A stretch of 64,000 nt of DNA, from contig CALUJA010000007.1 in assembly GCA_944320845.1 (NCBI GenBank), positions 1 to 64,000 of the forward strand, written 5' to 3'. The notes under the pieces are model-generated. The model did not search any database, was not told the DNA's origin, and saw nothing but the letters and a program-made list of their open reading frames with translations. Position 1 is the stretch's first letter; each line of letters begins with the position of its first letter. The translations under genes were made by a program, and so were the position numbers. Below are positions 37,830 to 46,153 of the stretch, in pieces. This DNA is from an uncultured Phocaeicola sp. GTDB lineage: Bacteria; Bacteroidota; Bacteroidia; Bacteroidales; Bacteroidaceae.

Positions 37830-37962
37830 TCTCTATATTGGTTTAAATCTTCATAATTCCATTCGCCCATCCACCGTCAATTCACAATGTCATTTTCATT
37901 CAACAGCCAATATCATGAATCATCTCAGCCTGTTTTCACCAATGCTTCAAAGCCCCAACACG

Positions 37963-39057
37963 CTACAAAGCATATCTCAAGATAACAGGAGGCTCTTCCA
38001 AAGTCTTGCGGGAAGCACAGTAAAGATGCCGTTCACTGCGGTCGACAGAGATGGAGTAGACATAACGGTCGAACTGATAGCGGCAGAGCAGATTTCCCTT
38101 GTAGTCGAGCTTGAACATCTCAACCGGAGAAAGCTGCATGGGATTGAAATGTTCCGTCCCTTCATAAAGCAGATAGATATGCTTGTCCGTCAAGAAATAG
38201 TCAACATAGGCATGAATGTTACGCCCCCCGGTGAAGCTGACAAAGGGAATCGGTGAATTCGACTGGATAACCTCATAGCCCATCTGGAAATGGTCCGGTC
38301 CGGTCAATGTAAAGACCACATTCAGCGAGTCGTCATATACGCTAATCCGGTCACGGTGCATGTCCGCAGCCCACAAAGTGCCGTCCTCACGGTTAGGAAA
38401 CAGGCAAGCCCCCAACACTTCACCCGTAAAATACTGGTAGGAAAGCATGTCTTTCCCGCTTTCTTCTCCTTTCCGGAAAACCGCCAAAGGAGCCGCTACG
38501 CCGTTGCTGTAGCGTTCGTCCGGAGAATACCACATGTGGCAGCCCACATAATGAGCCGAATCACGCTCATAAATATCGGATGTCATCAGGACTTCCGAGG
38601 AATATCTGAACGAAGACTGAGGAACAAAGCGACGGTGCTTTAAGAGTGAATCCAGATTTACGGCATAACAGGTCTGCGTAGCCATGTCTCTCAGATAAAA
38701 GTCGCGGCTGCAGTTTGAGTTAAGGCACAGTCCACACGACAGCATTTCTTCCGGCCCGTTTCCCTTCCGCACCAGTTGCGCCAGCGGCTGAAGCGTGTTG
38801 AGCGAATACATTTCCAGCTGATATTCACAGACCGGCTGATTGGCCACCACCAGAACCGTATCATCCAGCACCCGGAAAGAAGCCGGATAAAGCAGACTGT
38901 CTATCTCTATTTCTTCCGCATCCGTCAGTGTCTTCGTTTCCTTAAAATCCGCACGGGTAAAGACTATATCTCCCGTCATTTCTTCTCTTGAAGTACAACT
39001 GCCTCCCGCCAGCACAAAAGCCGACAGCAAGGCGACAAATCCAATCTTGTGTTTCAT
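37963..39057 (-). CDS. 6-bladed beta-propeller lipoprotein 4
   Basis: This 364-residue lipoprotein has signal AFVLAGGSC. Blade motifs include LVRKGNGPEEMLSCGLCL, FYLRDMATQTCYAVNLD, ISVYDDSLNVVFTL, FKLDYKGNLLCRYQFDRYVYSISVDRSERHLYCAS and the closing ILRYAL. It is downstream of the duplicated promoter-operator remnant at 39487-39595, from which it could be transcribed. Confidence 0.78.
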   Translation of the reverse strand: MKHKIGFVALLSAFVLAGGSCTSREEMTGDIVFTRADFKETKTLTDAEEIEIDSLLYPASFRVLDDTVLVVANQPVCEYQLEMYSLNTLQPLAQLVRKGNGPEEMLSCGLCLNSNCSRDFYLRDMATQTCYAVNLDSLLKHRRFVPQSSFRYSSEVLMTSDIYERDSAHYVGCHMWYSPDERYSNGVAAPLAVFRKGEESGKDMLSYQYFTGEVLGACLFPNREDGTLWAADMHRDRISVYDDSLNVVFTLTGPDHFQMGYEVIQSNSPIPFVSFTGGRNIHAYVDYFLTDKHIYLLYEGTEHFNPMQLSPVEMFKLDYKGNLLCRYQFDRYVYSISVDRSERHLYCASRKTLEEPPVILRYAL

Positions 39058-39158
39058 CCTATTCTTTACTAAAACAATCCTATATCTGTTTCTTTATAAT
39101 CTTACTTGTCAAAATAGAGAACGGACATTCCCGTACAGTACAAAGACGACCATTCCCC

Positions 39159-39445
39159 TGTCAATCTACCTTTAACCTGCATTTCATCAATATTGGGTTA
39201 GACTGTTCCGTAACATCATACTGTCTAATCAGGTTTTCTATAACCGGCGACTTGGCGCTCTCGGCCAGTTCCAGAAACTGGTCACTCGACATGAGGCAGT
39301 ACAGGCATTCATCGTCCATCACGTAAGCTATACTGGAGGGCGACAAGGCAAGGCTTTCGGTAAAGTGAAAGTCGTCATAAAAGGAGCTGGCGGTGTAAGC
39401 CTTTCCTTCCGCAACCGAATAAAGACTCCAATAAAGCCGGTCTTT
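39159..39445. repeat. Direct repeat, copy A (with 44539-44825)
   Basis: These 287 bp match 44539-44825 with about four substitutions (for example 39213 gtaac versus gttac, and gcgct versus gcact). Offset between copies is 5380 bp. The left edge is at ctgtcaatctacc and the right edge at ccggtcttt. It carries the 3' end of a propeller gene. Confidence 0.9.
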
Positions 39446-39449
39446 TTCT
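39161..39449 (-). pseudogene. 3' fragment of a duplicated beta-propeller gene
   Basis: The frame encodes KDRLYWSLYSVAEGKAYTASS and on to ENLIRQYDVTEQSNPILMKCRLKVD, essentially identical to the last about 95 residues of the intact gene at 44541-45695. A stop stands directly upstream in frame and no signal peptide exists. It is what remains after a segmental duplication and an internal deletion. Confidence 0.85.
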
Positions 39450-39486
39450 CATAGTCCCATTCATTTTATCATTCAAACAATGCCTG

Positions 39487-39595
39487 CAAAGGAAAAGCCT
39501 GCTCCGCACATCTCCAAACATTCCGCCTTAATTCTTTCTTAATTTTTGACTTAGAAACTTCTAAGCCGGATGCCCGAACCTTAACTTTGTCTTAA
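39487..39595 (-). promoter_or_regulatory. Duplicated promoter-operator block
   Basis: This block matches 46414-46522. It has -7 CAAAGGAA (39487-39494, minus-strand TTCCTTTG), -33 CAAA (39515-39518), CTTAA at 39527 and 39538 (11-bp period), CTTAG at 39550 inside TTAGAAACTTCTAA, and CTTAA at 39580 and 39591. Spacings are the same as in the NVEALA4/regulator gap, although about a fifth of other positions differ, which suggests selection on these sites. Similarity fades at about 39640; 39640-39733 shows nothing recognisable. Confidence 0.65.
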
Positions 39596-39733
39596 CGATA
39601 ACAATATCGTACAAAAAACTGACAAAATAGTCTGCCTCACAAACTTTAAGCCTCCAAACGGCTCTCCGCTCCCGACAAGACGACCGGCTTCCAATACCAA
39701 CCGACATTTGTCTCACTACCCAAGAACACTTGC

Positions 39734-40831
39734 CTATTCACCACCTCCAAGGCTTGCCTCAAGCAGCCAGAAGTTGTCTTCATCCAGCCCGCCTTCGCTA
39801 CGGCTTTCCGCTGGTATCTGAAACAGCAGCACAGACTTTCTGTCGCTCTCGCAGCAAATCAGCGTAGCAAGAAAACGGGTGCCGTCCGTAGCACAGACAT
39901 CATTGTCTATCCGCGAAAACGGATAAGTGCGGCAACCGGAAGGCGACAGCAGCGTCAGCAAGTAATTCCTCTCCGGAGCTATCCAGACAAAAGCCGCCCC
40001 CTTATCCAGCATACGGACGGTGGAAAGCAGCGTATAGTCTTCCATCAGCCGGGAATACTGCTCCTCATAGCCATATTTGTCATAATAAGCACGGCTGGCC
40101 TCCAGAGTCAGCGCGCCGTCCTCCGCCGGAAGTATCGGCTGCAGGCTGCATGAATCCGTCTGCATATCATAGACAATCGCCGTCTGCGTATCTCCCAACT
40201 GATAGCCGACCTTGTTCTGCCAGGTAAAGAACTGGTTGTACTTGTGTACCGAATTGGCCAAGTCTTTTTCCATAAAGCTCCGACGAATCGCTCCGGTCGA
40301 GTCGCATACATGGAAAATCCGGTCATCCGAACCGACTACCAGCAGCGTATTGGCATCCACATACTTGAACTGGTGGACATACACGCCCACCGGAATGCTT
40401 TTCACATAATCGCCGGACGACGCGTCATACACCTTTATCCCATTCACCCCGGATATCCACAGTTCTTTCCTTCCGTCGGCCGAAACTATCACATCAAAGT
40501 CCGCTATCTCCACATAGTCTTCCGGCCCTTCTCCCCGCCGGTCAATCCTTCTGACAAAGCTACCGTCGTCACCGAAACACAACACCGAGTTTTCCGATGC
40601 CACATAAAACATCGAATCACGCTGCACCACCTTATTTCCGACCCCTCCTATCAGTGACGAGTCGTTTGTTTCCAGCGGTATCAGGCGGCAGTGCGGAAAA
40701 ACCGATGACAGCTTCACCGCCTCCTGCTGCAACTCCATACAGCCTTCATGCTGAAAAATGGCTTCCGCCTGCTTCACACGTTCCGAGCACGAGAAAAGAA
40801 CAAAAGCCGCCAAACAAATGAAATATTTCAT
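39734..40831 (-). CDS. 6-bladed beta-propeller lipoprotein 5
   Basis: This 365-residue lipoprotein (FVLFSCSER) is of the second propeller subgroup. It has SSVFPHCRLIPLETNDSSLIGGV near the N-terminus, then DRRGEGPEDYVEIADFDV, LWISGVNGIKVYDASSG, and late SPSGCRTYPFSRIDND. The start is MKYFICL at 40831, with four extra codons possible upstream. It is like the gene at 44541-45695 in architecture (IPLETNDxFLxG). Confidence 0.78.
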   Translation of the reverse strand: MKYFICLAAFVLFSCSERVKQAEAIFQHEGCMELQQEAVKLSSVFPHCRLIPLETNDSSLIGGVGNKVVQRDSMFYVASENSVLCFGDDGSFVRRIDRRGEGPEDYVEIADFDVIVSADGRKELWISGVNGIKVYDASSGDYVKSIPVGVYVHQFKYVDANTLLVVGSDDRIFHVCDSTGAIRRSFMEKDLANSVHKYNQFFTWQNKVGYQLGDTQTAIVYDMQTDSCSLQPILPAEDGALTLEASRAYYDKYGYEEQYSRLMEDYTLLSTVRMLDKGAAFVWIAPERNYLLTLLSPSGCRTYPFSRIDNDVCATDGTRFLATLICCESDRKSVLLFQIPAESRSEGGLDEDNFWLLEASLGGGE

Positions 40832-40850
40832 GACAGTCTGCAAAAAACAT

Positions 40851-41529
40851 TTATAACAAAAATTCCACGATATGGTAATCCGGCCTATTGCTTATCCCGT
40901 AAAGCTTCCGGCCCTTTTCATCGACTGTAAACGTAAAGATGCCCTTATCCAAAGACAATATCTGCACAGGAAGTCCCCAGCTCGCCCGCCTTACGCCACT
41001 CCTTATCATATTTGTGAAACAGGAAATCCGGGTTATAGGCGGCACATATACACCCATTGTCCAAGATTCCCATCTCACCAAAAGCCGGCTCCGACAAGCG
41101 ACTTTCAGCTGTCGGCTTCGGCTGAGACTTCAGCAGGAAGCTGTCAACCGGATATACGCAATACCTTGAGGCAGCCATGTCAAAGATTCTCACACTGTCG
41201 GCATCTCCCACAAAAACGGGCTGTATCATCTCCTCCGGCCCCTGCCCCAAGGATATGCAGGAGTTTATCTTCTTCTTTGTCCGCACATCATAGACATGAA
41301 ACAGCCTTTCTTCCCACGGATTTATCGTTATCAGCAAAGAATCATACATCTGCATACTTACAGGCTTCAAGCCTTCATCAGAGAAATGAATCTCACTGCC
41401 CGACAATGTCCTTTCCTCGGGGAAGTCAGTCCATTCAATCCTTGTTGCACCCGGATAATTGTCCTTTTGAGAACAGGCCACGCACAGTAAAGACAATGCG
41501 GCCATACTGATTTTGCCAATAGCTTTCAT
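40851..41529 (-). pseudogene. Beta-propeller lipoprotein, frameshifted and shortened
   Basis: The 5' part (start MKAIGK at 41529, lipobox LLCVACSQ, blade motif LGQGPEEMIQPVFVG) runs out of frame at GELG. One extra base in a run of four C on the plus strand (40975-40978) explains it: removing it joins GELG to LPVQILSLDKGIFTFTVDEKGRKLYGI and the family ending IVEFLL at 40851. Even when repaired it is about 227 residues, against about 340 for relatives, so about a third is also missing from the middle. Confidence 0.8.
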
Positions 41530-41562
41530 TGTATATTCGCCATTCATCTTATCATTCAAAAA

Positions 41563-42561
41563 TCAATATCCGGACAAAGAAGCGACCGCTATGACCGGAT
41601 TCTCACCTTCTGTCAGACCGACAAGCTTTCCATCCGTCGACAAGGTCAGATAAGAAAGGTTCACATTGGGAATGTATTTGCAAAGAAGATTTCCCTCCCA
41701 ATCATAACACCTGATTTCTTTTCTCATCTCCTTTCCGGAAGCAAGCGAATGACTGTCAAACAAGATATAAAGGCAACTGTCTGAAGCAGCCAAGTCAACA
41801 GCACCTTTTGCAAATGAATCCTTCAATCTCGTTCGGGTAGAGATTCCCTCTCCGCTAAAATCATATTCATACGGAGCCAACAGCACTTCTTTTTTAAGTC
41901 TGTAACCGCCCGACTCCTCTCCATACAAACTCAGCACATGCGAATCTACCACTGCAAAGCCGTGCTTCTCCGAAAAGCCATAACCCAACACCTGATGAAA
42001 CATGCGCTTTACTTCTATAGGCAAATCACGTTCACGACTCCATAAATCCGGATAGTCGCCAAAACGCATCTTCTCTTTTCCCGCACCGTCCATTACACAG
42101 AAACGCTTGTCGCCAAACATTCCGGAAGCCAGATAAGTGGAGTCTGAAAGCGGAAACAATAAACTGACATCCGCAAGCAGCTGTGCAGTCTCTCTCAAAT
42201 TCCCCTCCTTTCCTTCAACAGCATACAGTTTCCATACAGGACGGGAAAAAACGAGCAAGGAGTCTTGCCCCTTCAACAGATGCAAAGGAGGCATAACCTC
42301 ATTCGGCCCAACCCCCTTTATTCCCCACTTCGCTATTTCACTGCCGGTCTCCAAAGACAGGCAGTGCACCAACGTATCACCATAAAAGTCATTGACAAGC
42401 AAAACGGAGTCCAACGCAACTATCTGTATAGGCAAGCCTAAAAAAGGAGAAGAAGGAAGGCATTCAAACCGCAACCCTTTCTCAACCGCCTCTTCCTTTC
42501 CGTGCTGGGAACTACATCCTAAAAGACAGCATACCAACAACAGCAAATATATTTTTTTCAT
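41563..42561 (-). CDS. 6-bladed beta-propeller lipoprotein 6
   Basis: This 332-residue lipoprotein (LLGCSSQ) is of the BF3164 type with GIKGVGPNEVMPPLHLL, SDSTYLASGMFGDKRFCVMD, CYDWEGNLLCKYIPNVNLSYLTLSTDGKLVGLT. It directly follows NVEALA gene 2 with a hairpin between (42579-42602). Confidence 0.8.
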   Translation of the reverse strand: MKKIYLLLLVCCLLGCSSQHGKEEAVEKGLRFECLPSSPFLGLPIQIVALDSVLLVNDFYGDTLVHCLSLETGSEIAKWGIKGVGPNEVMPPLHLLKGQDSLLVFSRPVWKLYAVEGKEGNLRETAQLLADVSLLFPLSDSTYLASGMFGDKRFCVMDGAGKEKMRFGDYPDLWSRERDLPIEVKRMFHQVLGYGFSEKHGFAVVDSHVLSLYGEESGGYRLKKEVLLAPYEYDFSGEGISTRTRLKDSFAKGAVDLAASDSCLYILFDSHSLASGKEMRKEIRCYDWEGNLLCKYIPNVNLSYLTLSTDGKLVGLTEGENPVIAVASLSGY

Positions 42562-42578
42562 ATCAAATATTTTTTATG

Positions 42579-42602
42579 TTGCATAGGCTTTTGCCTATGC
42601 AA
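42579..42602 (-). terminator. Hairpin after NVEALA gene 2
   Basis: TTGCATAGGC (42579-42588) pairs perfectly with GCCTATGCAA (42593-42602) around TTTT. It lies 15 nt past the NVEALA stop and 17 nt before the propeller ATG. There is no T run on the minus strand, so partial termination or message stabilisation is more likely than a full stop. Confidence 0.65.
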
Positions 42603-42617
42603 CAAAGCAAATCCACA

Positions 42618-42845
42618 CTATTTTTCATAAAAAATGTGTACTGTATTACCTACAGTAACTCTTACGCATTCTTTTCTTCCTCCCGGACAGTCATGAGATG
42701 AAGTACCTTCGCCACCAGCCAATGCTTCCACATTTGCCAATGCCACATCAGACAACACGACATCTTTTTGTGAATTGTAAACGCCATAACCTGCAATCAT
42801 CGCAAAAGCGGCAACGAATGCGGCTTTCAATATTTTCTTTTTCAT
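42618..42845 (-). CDS. NVEALA-family peptide 2
   Basis: This 75-residue prepeptide begins MKKKILKAAFVAAFAMIAGYGVYNSQK, a basic start with one hydrophobic helix. It then has LSDVALANVEALAGGE, the family motif, and a 27-residue tail with two cysteines (DCPGGRKEC) ending HIFYEK. The motif marks the likely boundary between leader and mature peptide. It is first in a small set followed by a hairpin and a propeller lipoprotein. This copy is the best model for the family in this window. Function unknown. Confidence 0.85.
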   Translation of the reverse strand: MKKKILKAAFVAAFAMIAGYGVYNSQKDVVLSDVALANVEALAGGEGTSSHDCPGGRKECVRVTVGNTVHIFYEK

Positions 42846-42969
42846 ATATCTTTTTTAAAATAGATTATTCGATTAATTAATACAGTTTTTATCTCGCTCT
42901 GCGAAGCGGCAAACATCCGGCTTGCCCGTCTTCAAACTATTCATTACCTTTGCTGCCGTTACCTCCTTT
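42846..42969 (-). other. Conserved leader element upstream of NVEALA gene 2
   Basis: It begins AAAGGAGGTAACGGCA (42969 downward) and continues GGTAATGAATAG, a hairpin GGCAA/TTGCC, CCGCTTC, then ATTAATTAAT before the ATG. It aligns with 31556-31443 upstream of gene 1, with the hairpin arms changed on both sides (GCGGA/TCCGC there). Confidence 0.5.
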
Positions 42970-43060
42970 TTATCTGGTGGAACATTGGGAAGTGGACGGA
43001 TGAATCGCCTTGTCGGGAAAACAGAATGCGGATGGCATCCGCCACTCCCTTTTACTTCTC

Positions 43061-43936
43061 TCACTTGTCGGCCGTACCTGTCACGACGATGCGCAAGGGG
43101 GAATCGGCCGTATTGCAGTAGATGCTCACGGTCTTATGGAAATAGCCCGTCTCTTCCGCCGCATAGAGAATGCGGATTTTGGTCTCTCCGCCTGCCGGAA
43201 GGGGACGCTTGTCGTACTCCACCCGCGTACAGCCGCACGAAGTGTCTATGCCGTGAATCGCCAAGGCCGCCGCACCCGTATTGCGCAGTGTCACCTCGCG
43301 CACCTGCTCCTCGCCATAAGGGAACCGGCCGAAATCCACCTCACCCGTTCCAAGCGAAGCGGTGGTCTGCAAAGACTTGTCCGCCTCCGCATCGGCCCTG
43401 CCCGTGAGAATGCGCAGGTAAAGGCGCTTCACATCGGGATTGTGAACCGGATTGCCGATGGCGGCCACGCGATTGTCGGCATCGAGCAGAAAGGTCTGAA
43501 AGGTCATGTCGGCCGGAAAGCCGTTCAGGCGGTTCAGCTCGTCTTTCTCATCGAAGCACACCGGGTAGGTGAAGCCGTCGTGGCGGGTAAGATAGCGTAG
43601 CTCTTTCAGGTCTTTGGGATGAAAGTAGAACAGAAACGGAACACTGCCGCCCGTAGCCGAATCCACCTCGGCCATCAGCTCCTTCCATTTGGGAAGCTGC
43701 AGCTTGCAGCTCGTGCAGCCCACCGAATCGACATAGGTCAGTATCCGGTAGGAAGAGCTTCCCGACGGGCAAGCAACCGTATCCCTGCCCTGCACGGTAA
43801 ACACCGGGCGTGCGGGAAAGACAATCTCACGCCCTTCCCACTCCGCCACCTGCCGCAAGATGCGGTCTTTATCAGACTCCACGCAAGAAAACAGCGCGAA
43901 GCAGAAAAAGAAAAAACATTTCAATATTCCTATCAT
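43061..43936 (-). CDS. Thioredoxin-like/DUF1573 lipoprotein
   Basis: This 291-residue lipoprotein (LFSC18) has two parts. Residues about 60-180 are thioredoxin-like with CTSC (C74, C77) in YVDSVGCTSCKLQLPKW. Residues about 195-291 are a DUF1573 immunoglobulin-like domain with FGRFPYGEEQVREVTLRNTG and DTSCGCTRVEY. It lies in the periplasm and could pass electrons to, or form, disulfides in the cysteine-bearing NVEALA products (inference). Its ATG overlaps the stop of the 43933-44562 gene by 4 nt. It is upstream of NVEALA gene 2. Confidence 0.8.
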   Translation of the reverse strand: MIGILKCFFFFCFALFSCVESDKDRILRQVAEWEGREIVFPARPVFTVQGRDTVACPSGSSSYRILTYVDSVGCTSCKLQLPKWKELMAEVDSATGGSVPFLFYFHPKDLKELRYLTRHDGFTYPVCFDEKDELNRLNGFPADMTFQTFLLDADNRVAAIGNPVHNPDVKRLYLRILTGRADAEADKSLQTTASLGTGEVDFGRFPYGEEQVREVTLRNTGAAALAIHGIDTSCGCTRVEYDKRPLPAGGETKIRILYAAEETGYFHKTVSIYCNTADSPLRIVVTGTADK

Positions 43937-44562
43937 TTCATTTTAAAATATCTTTCTGAAAGAAAATCTAAATACCCAAATGAATATTCCGGATGATTAG
44001 GTAAAGGAACAAAACAATGTCTACAACGTAATTCATCATCTACATAAGACAAAAATGGCGCATATATAATAGAAAACTCTTTCCAAAAATCAGAATCTTT
44101 TATATAAAAGATATCCAAATGAAAGCCTAAATCACTTATAATATTCCTCACTTCATTATATTTTTCTCTTTCCGTCACAACTAATGGAGCAACAGACAAC
44201 GAATCCTGAGCATACTTCAATGCGTCATAAATTTCATCATAACAAACATTACAGGTATGTGCCGGAACAAATAAAACTATCTTATTCTTTATCCTCGTAC
44301 TACAAACGGAATCCAGTTTACCATCATTCACATAAACAATACCTGCATCTTCTCTCACTAAAGCATAATCAGACAAAAGAACAGCTTTCTGATTTCTCTT
44401 CAACACCTTGTGGAAAGTATCACTGTTAGCCCTTAAAATAATATTAGCTTCCTTACAAGATGCCAACTTCTTCATTTGCTGAAAACAAAGGACAGACATC
44501 ACTATTAGAAAGATACAGCACAAAGCCAATAATATTTCTGTCAATCTACCTTTAACCTGCAT
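43933..44562 (-). CDS. Membrane-anchored thioredoxin-like protein
   Basis: This 209-residue protein has one N-terminal transmembrane helix (about 8-27) and a periplasmic domain with IVLFVPAHTCNVC (C104, C107), the redox pair position of thioredoxin folds. A second CRHC pair lies near residue 180. No close named family is recognised; TlpA-like or a diverged redoxin is likely. Its ATG (44562) overlaps the 3' end of the propeller gene by 22 nt and its stop overlaps the DUF1573 gene by 4 nt, so the three are co-translated. Base composition is more AT-rich than that of its neighbours. Confidence 0.72.
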   Translation of the reverse strand: MQVKGRLTEILLALCCIFLIVMSVLCFQQMKKLASCKEANIILRANSDTFHKVLKRNQKAVLLSDYALVREDAGIVYVNDGKLDSVCSTRIKNKIVLFVPAHTCNVCYDEIYDALKYAQDSLSVAPLVVTEREKYNEVRNIISDLGFHLDIFYIKDSDFWKEFSIIYAPFLSYVDDELRCRHCFVPLPNHPEYSFGYLDFLSERYFKMK

Positions 44563-44825
44563 TTCATCAATATTGGGTTAGACTGTTCCGTTACATCATA
44601 CTGTCTAATCAGGTTTTCTATAACCGGAGACTTGGCACTCTCGGCCAGTTCCAGAAACTGGTCACTCGACATGAGGCAGTACAGGCATTCATCGTCCATC
44701 ACGTAAGTTATACTGGAGGGCGACAAGGCAAGGCTTTCGGTAAAGTGAAAGTCGTCATAAAAGGAGCTGGCGGTGTAAGCCTTTCCTTCCGCAACCGAAT
44801 AAAGACTCCAATAAAGCCGGTCTTT
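44539..44825. repeat. Direct repeat, copy B (with 39159-39445)
   Basis: This is the source copy within the intact propeller gene (44541-45695). Near identity to copy A shows a recent duplication or ongoing gene conversion, and homologous recombination between the copies could delete the 5.4 kb between them. Confidence 0.9.
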
Positions 44826-45695
44826 CAGCATGAACGAGACCATGACGGCCTGAGGGTTCAACGAAAAGTTCGTAATGGAATATACATAGTCATGGCTGTT
44901 CGCCGCGGTGACAAATTCCATGATGTCGCTATAGTTCGCTTTCCAGAAGTCTGCCGGAACCCGGTACTTGTCCAGTCCCAACCGGTACACGGGAGAAACT
45001 TCTTCGCCCAACCGGTAAAGCGTGTCGCATGGGGAGGCCATGTAATACAGGCTGCCGTCCGACACGGCAAAGTTATTGTCATCCACCACAAAGAAATAGC
45101 CTGCCACATGGTCGTCTATCGGGAAATGTTCTCCGGTCACACGCCCCGTCTCCGCGTCATAGCGCACCAGCCTGTGGCGGCTGATGTCGGACACCAGATT
45201 GTTGTTGTAAAACCAGTAGTCGCCCTCGCCGGACTTTGCAAAGCCGAACGGCATGAACGGCAGAGAGAACGAGCGTTTGTAGTTTCCTGCGGAATCATAC
45301 ACAAGAATCTGCTTGCGGTTGTTGTCGAGCAGCTCTATGTCGCCAGAAACGGGGTCGACAAGCGCGTCGAACAGGGACTGGTATTCGCCCGGACCCATCC
45401 CCAGACGCGACAGCTTCAGACTGCCCTTTCCCGTCTCCGCATCGAACACATAGAACGACTTGTCGGAGATGAAGCAGATGTCATCCCCCGCCAGCTTGGG
45501 ACGCTCGATGTAGCCAACCAGAAAAGTGTCGTTCGTTTCCAATGGCACATATTCTATCGTGTCAAACAGCGCTGAAGCCACCAGCCGGGCCGACGGATTC
45601 AAATCTACCGGCTGGCCTGCCAGAATTCCCTCGTCCGACTTCTTGCCCGCGCAGGAAGCAAGAAGTATCACTGCAATCCAAAGTAAATTTTTCAT
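44541..45695 (-). CDS. 6-bladed beta-propeller lipoprotein 7
   Basis: This 384-residue lipoprotein (VILLASCAGKK) has IEYVPLETNDTFLVGYIERP, SRLGMGPGEYQSLFDALVD, GDIELLDNNRKQILVYDSAG and a C-terminal helix-rich stretch ending LMKCRLKVD. It follows NVEALA gene 3, separated by a 15-bp hairpin. The last 95 codons are duplicated at 39161-39449. It overlaps the thioredoxin-like gene downstream by 22 nt. Confidence 0.8.
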   Translation of the reverse strand: MKNLLWIAVILLASCAGKKSDEGILAGQPVDLNPSARLVASALFDTIEYVPLETNDTFLVGYIERPKLAGDDICFISDKSFYVFDAETGKGSLKLSRLGMGPGEYQSLFDALVDPVSGDIELLDNNRKQILVYDSAGNYKRSFSLPFMPFGFAKSGEGDYWFYNNNLVSDISRHRLVRYDAETGRVTGEHFPIDDHVAGYFFVVDDNNFAVSDGSLYYMASPCDTLYRLGEEVSPVYRLGLDKYRVPADFWKANYSDIMEFVTAANSHDYVYSITNFSLNPQAVMVSFMLKDRLYWSLYSVAEGKAYTASSFYDDFHFTESLALSPSSITYVMDDECLYCLMSSDQFLELAESAKSPVIENLIRQYDVTEQSNPILMKCRLKVD

Positions 45696-45711
45696 AGTCC
45701 AATATAATAAT

Positions 45712-45752
45712 GATTCTTAACCGATTGAGCTAGTCAGAATCGGTTAAGAATC
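45712..45752 (-). terminator. Hairpin after NVEALA gene 3
   Basis: GATTCTTAACCGATT (45712-45726) pairs perfectly with AATCGGTTAAGAATC (45738-45752). It lies 18 nt past the NVEALA gene 3 stop and just before the propeller gene. As after genes 1 and 2 there is no T run, arguing for a partial terminator or stability element. Confidence 0.65.
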
Positions 45753-45770
45753 AAAATTCAATTTACATTA

Positions 45771-46001
45771 TTAACAAACTGCTCCACAATCATCTCCACT
45801 ACAATTTCCACATTTATAACCAAAATTTGGACTATATAAAAGAGGACGACCATGAAGACCACCACTTTCATTACGTGCATTTGCATCTATATTTTCAAGC
45901 ATTACATCCATCACTTGTTCTTGTTGCGAACAAATATAAACACTATAAGCACTTGCAAATAGCGTTCCGACTGCTAATATAAATAAAAATTTCTTTTTCA
46001 T
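45771..46001 (-). CDS. NVEALA-like peptide 3 (variant motif, four cysteines)
   Basis: This 76-residue prepeptide begins MKKKFLFILAVGTLFASAYSVYICSQ. The motif is altered to MLENIDANARNE in place of NVEALA, but position, leader and neighbours match. The tail after it contains CGNCSGDDCGAVC, four cysteines in 13 residues, quite unlike the other three. It may be a metal- or disulfide-containing variant. It is followed by a hairpin and propeller gene 7. Confidence 0.75.
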   Translation of the reverse strand: MKKKFLFILAVGTLFASAYSVYICSQQEQVMDVMLENIDANARNESGGLHGRPLLYSPNFGYKCGNCSGDDCGAVC

Positions 46002-46099
46002 TTTAGTATATATTTAAGTTTTATATTTGAATTAATTAACTCATTATTCAATATTAAGTTTCAATTATTTTACCTAATATTTTTTCATTCACCTCCTTA
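46002..46099 (-). other. Leader element upstream of NVEALA gene 3
   Basis: TAAGGAGGT (46099-46091) followed by an AT-rich stretch with AGGTAAAATAATTG and AGTTAATTAATTC. It is a weaker match to the elements before genes 1 and 2 and lacks their GC-rich hairpin. Confidence 0.35.
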
Positions 46100-46153
46100 G
46101 TTTAAATTAAACATTTATAAATGTATAATGCGCATCATATTTCTCATACATAT

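Noticed and set aside
31540-46099. GGAGGT motifs as Shine-Dalgarno sites
   Set aside because: They lie 90-120 nt upstream of the NVEALA starts with no ORF of note right after them, and Bacteroidetes rarely use such sites; treated as part of a leader element instead.
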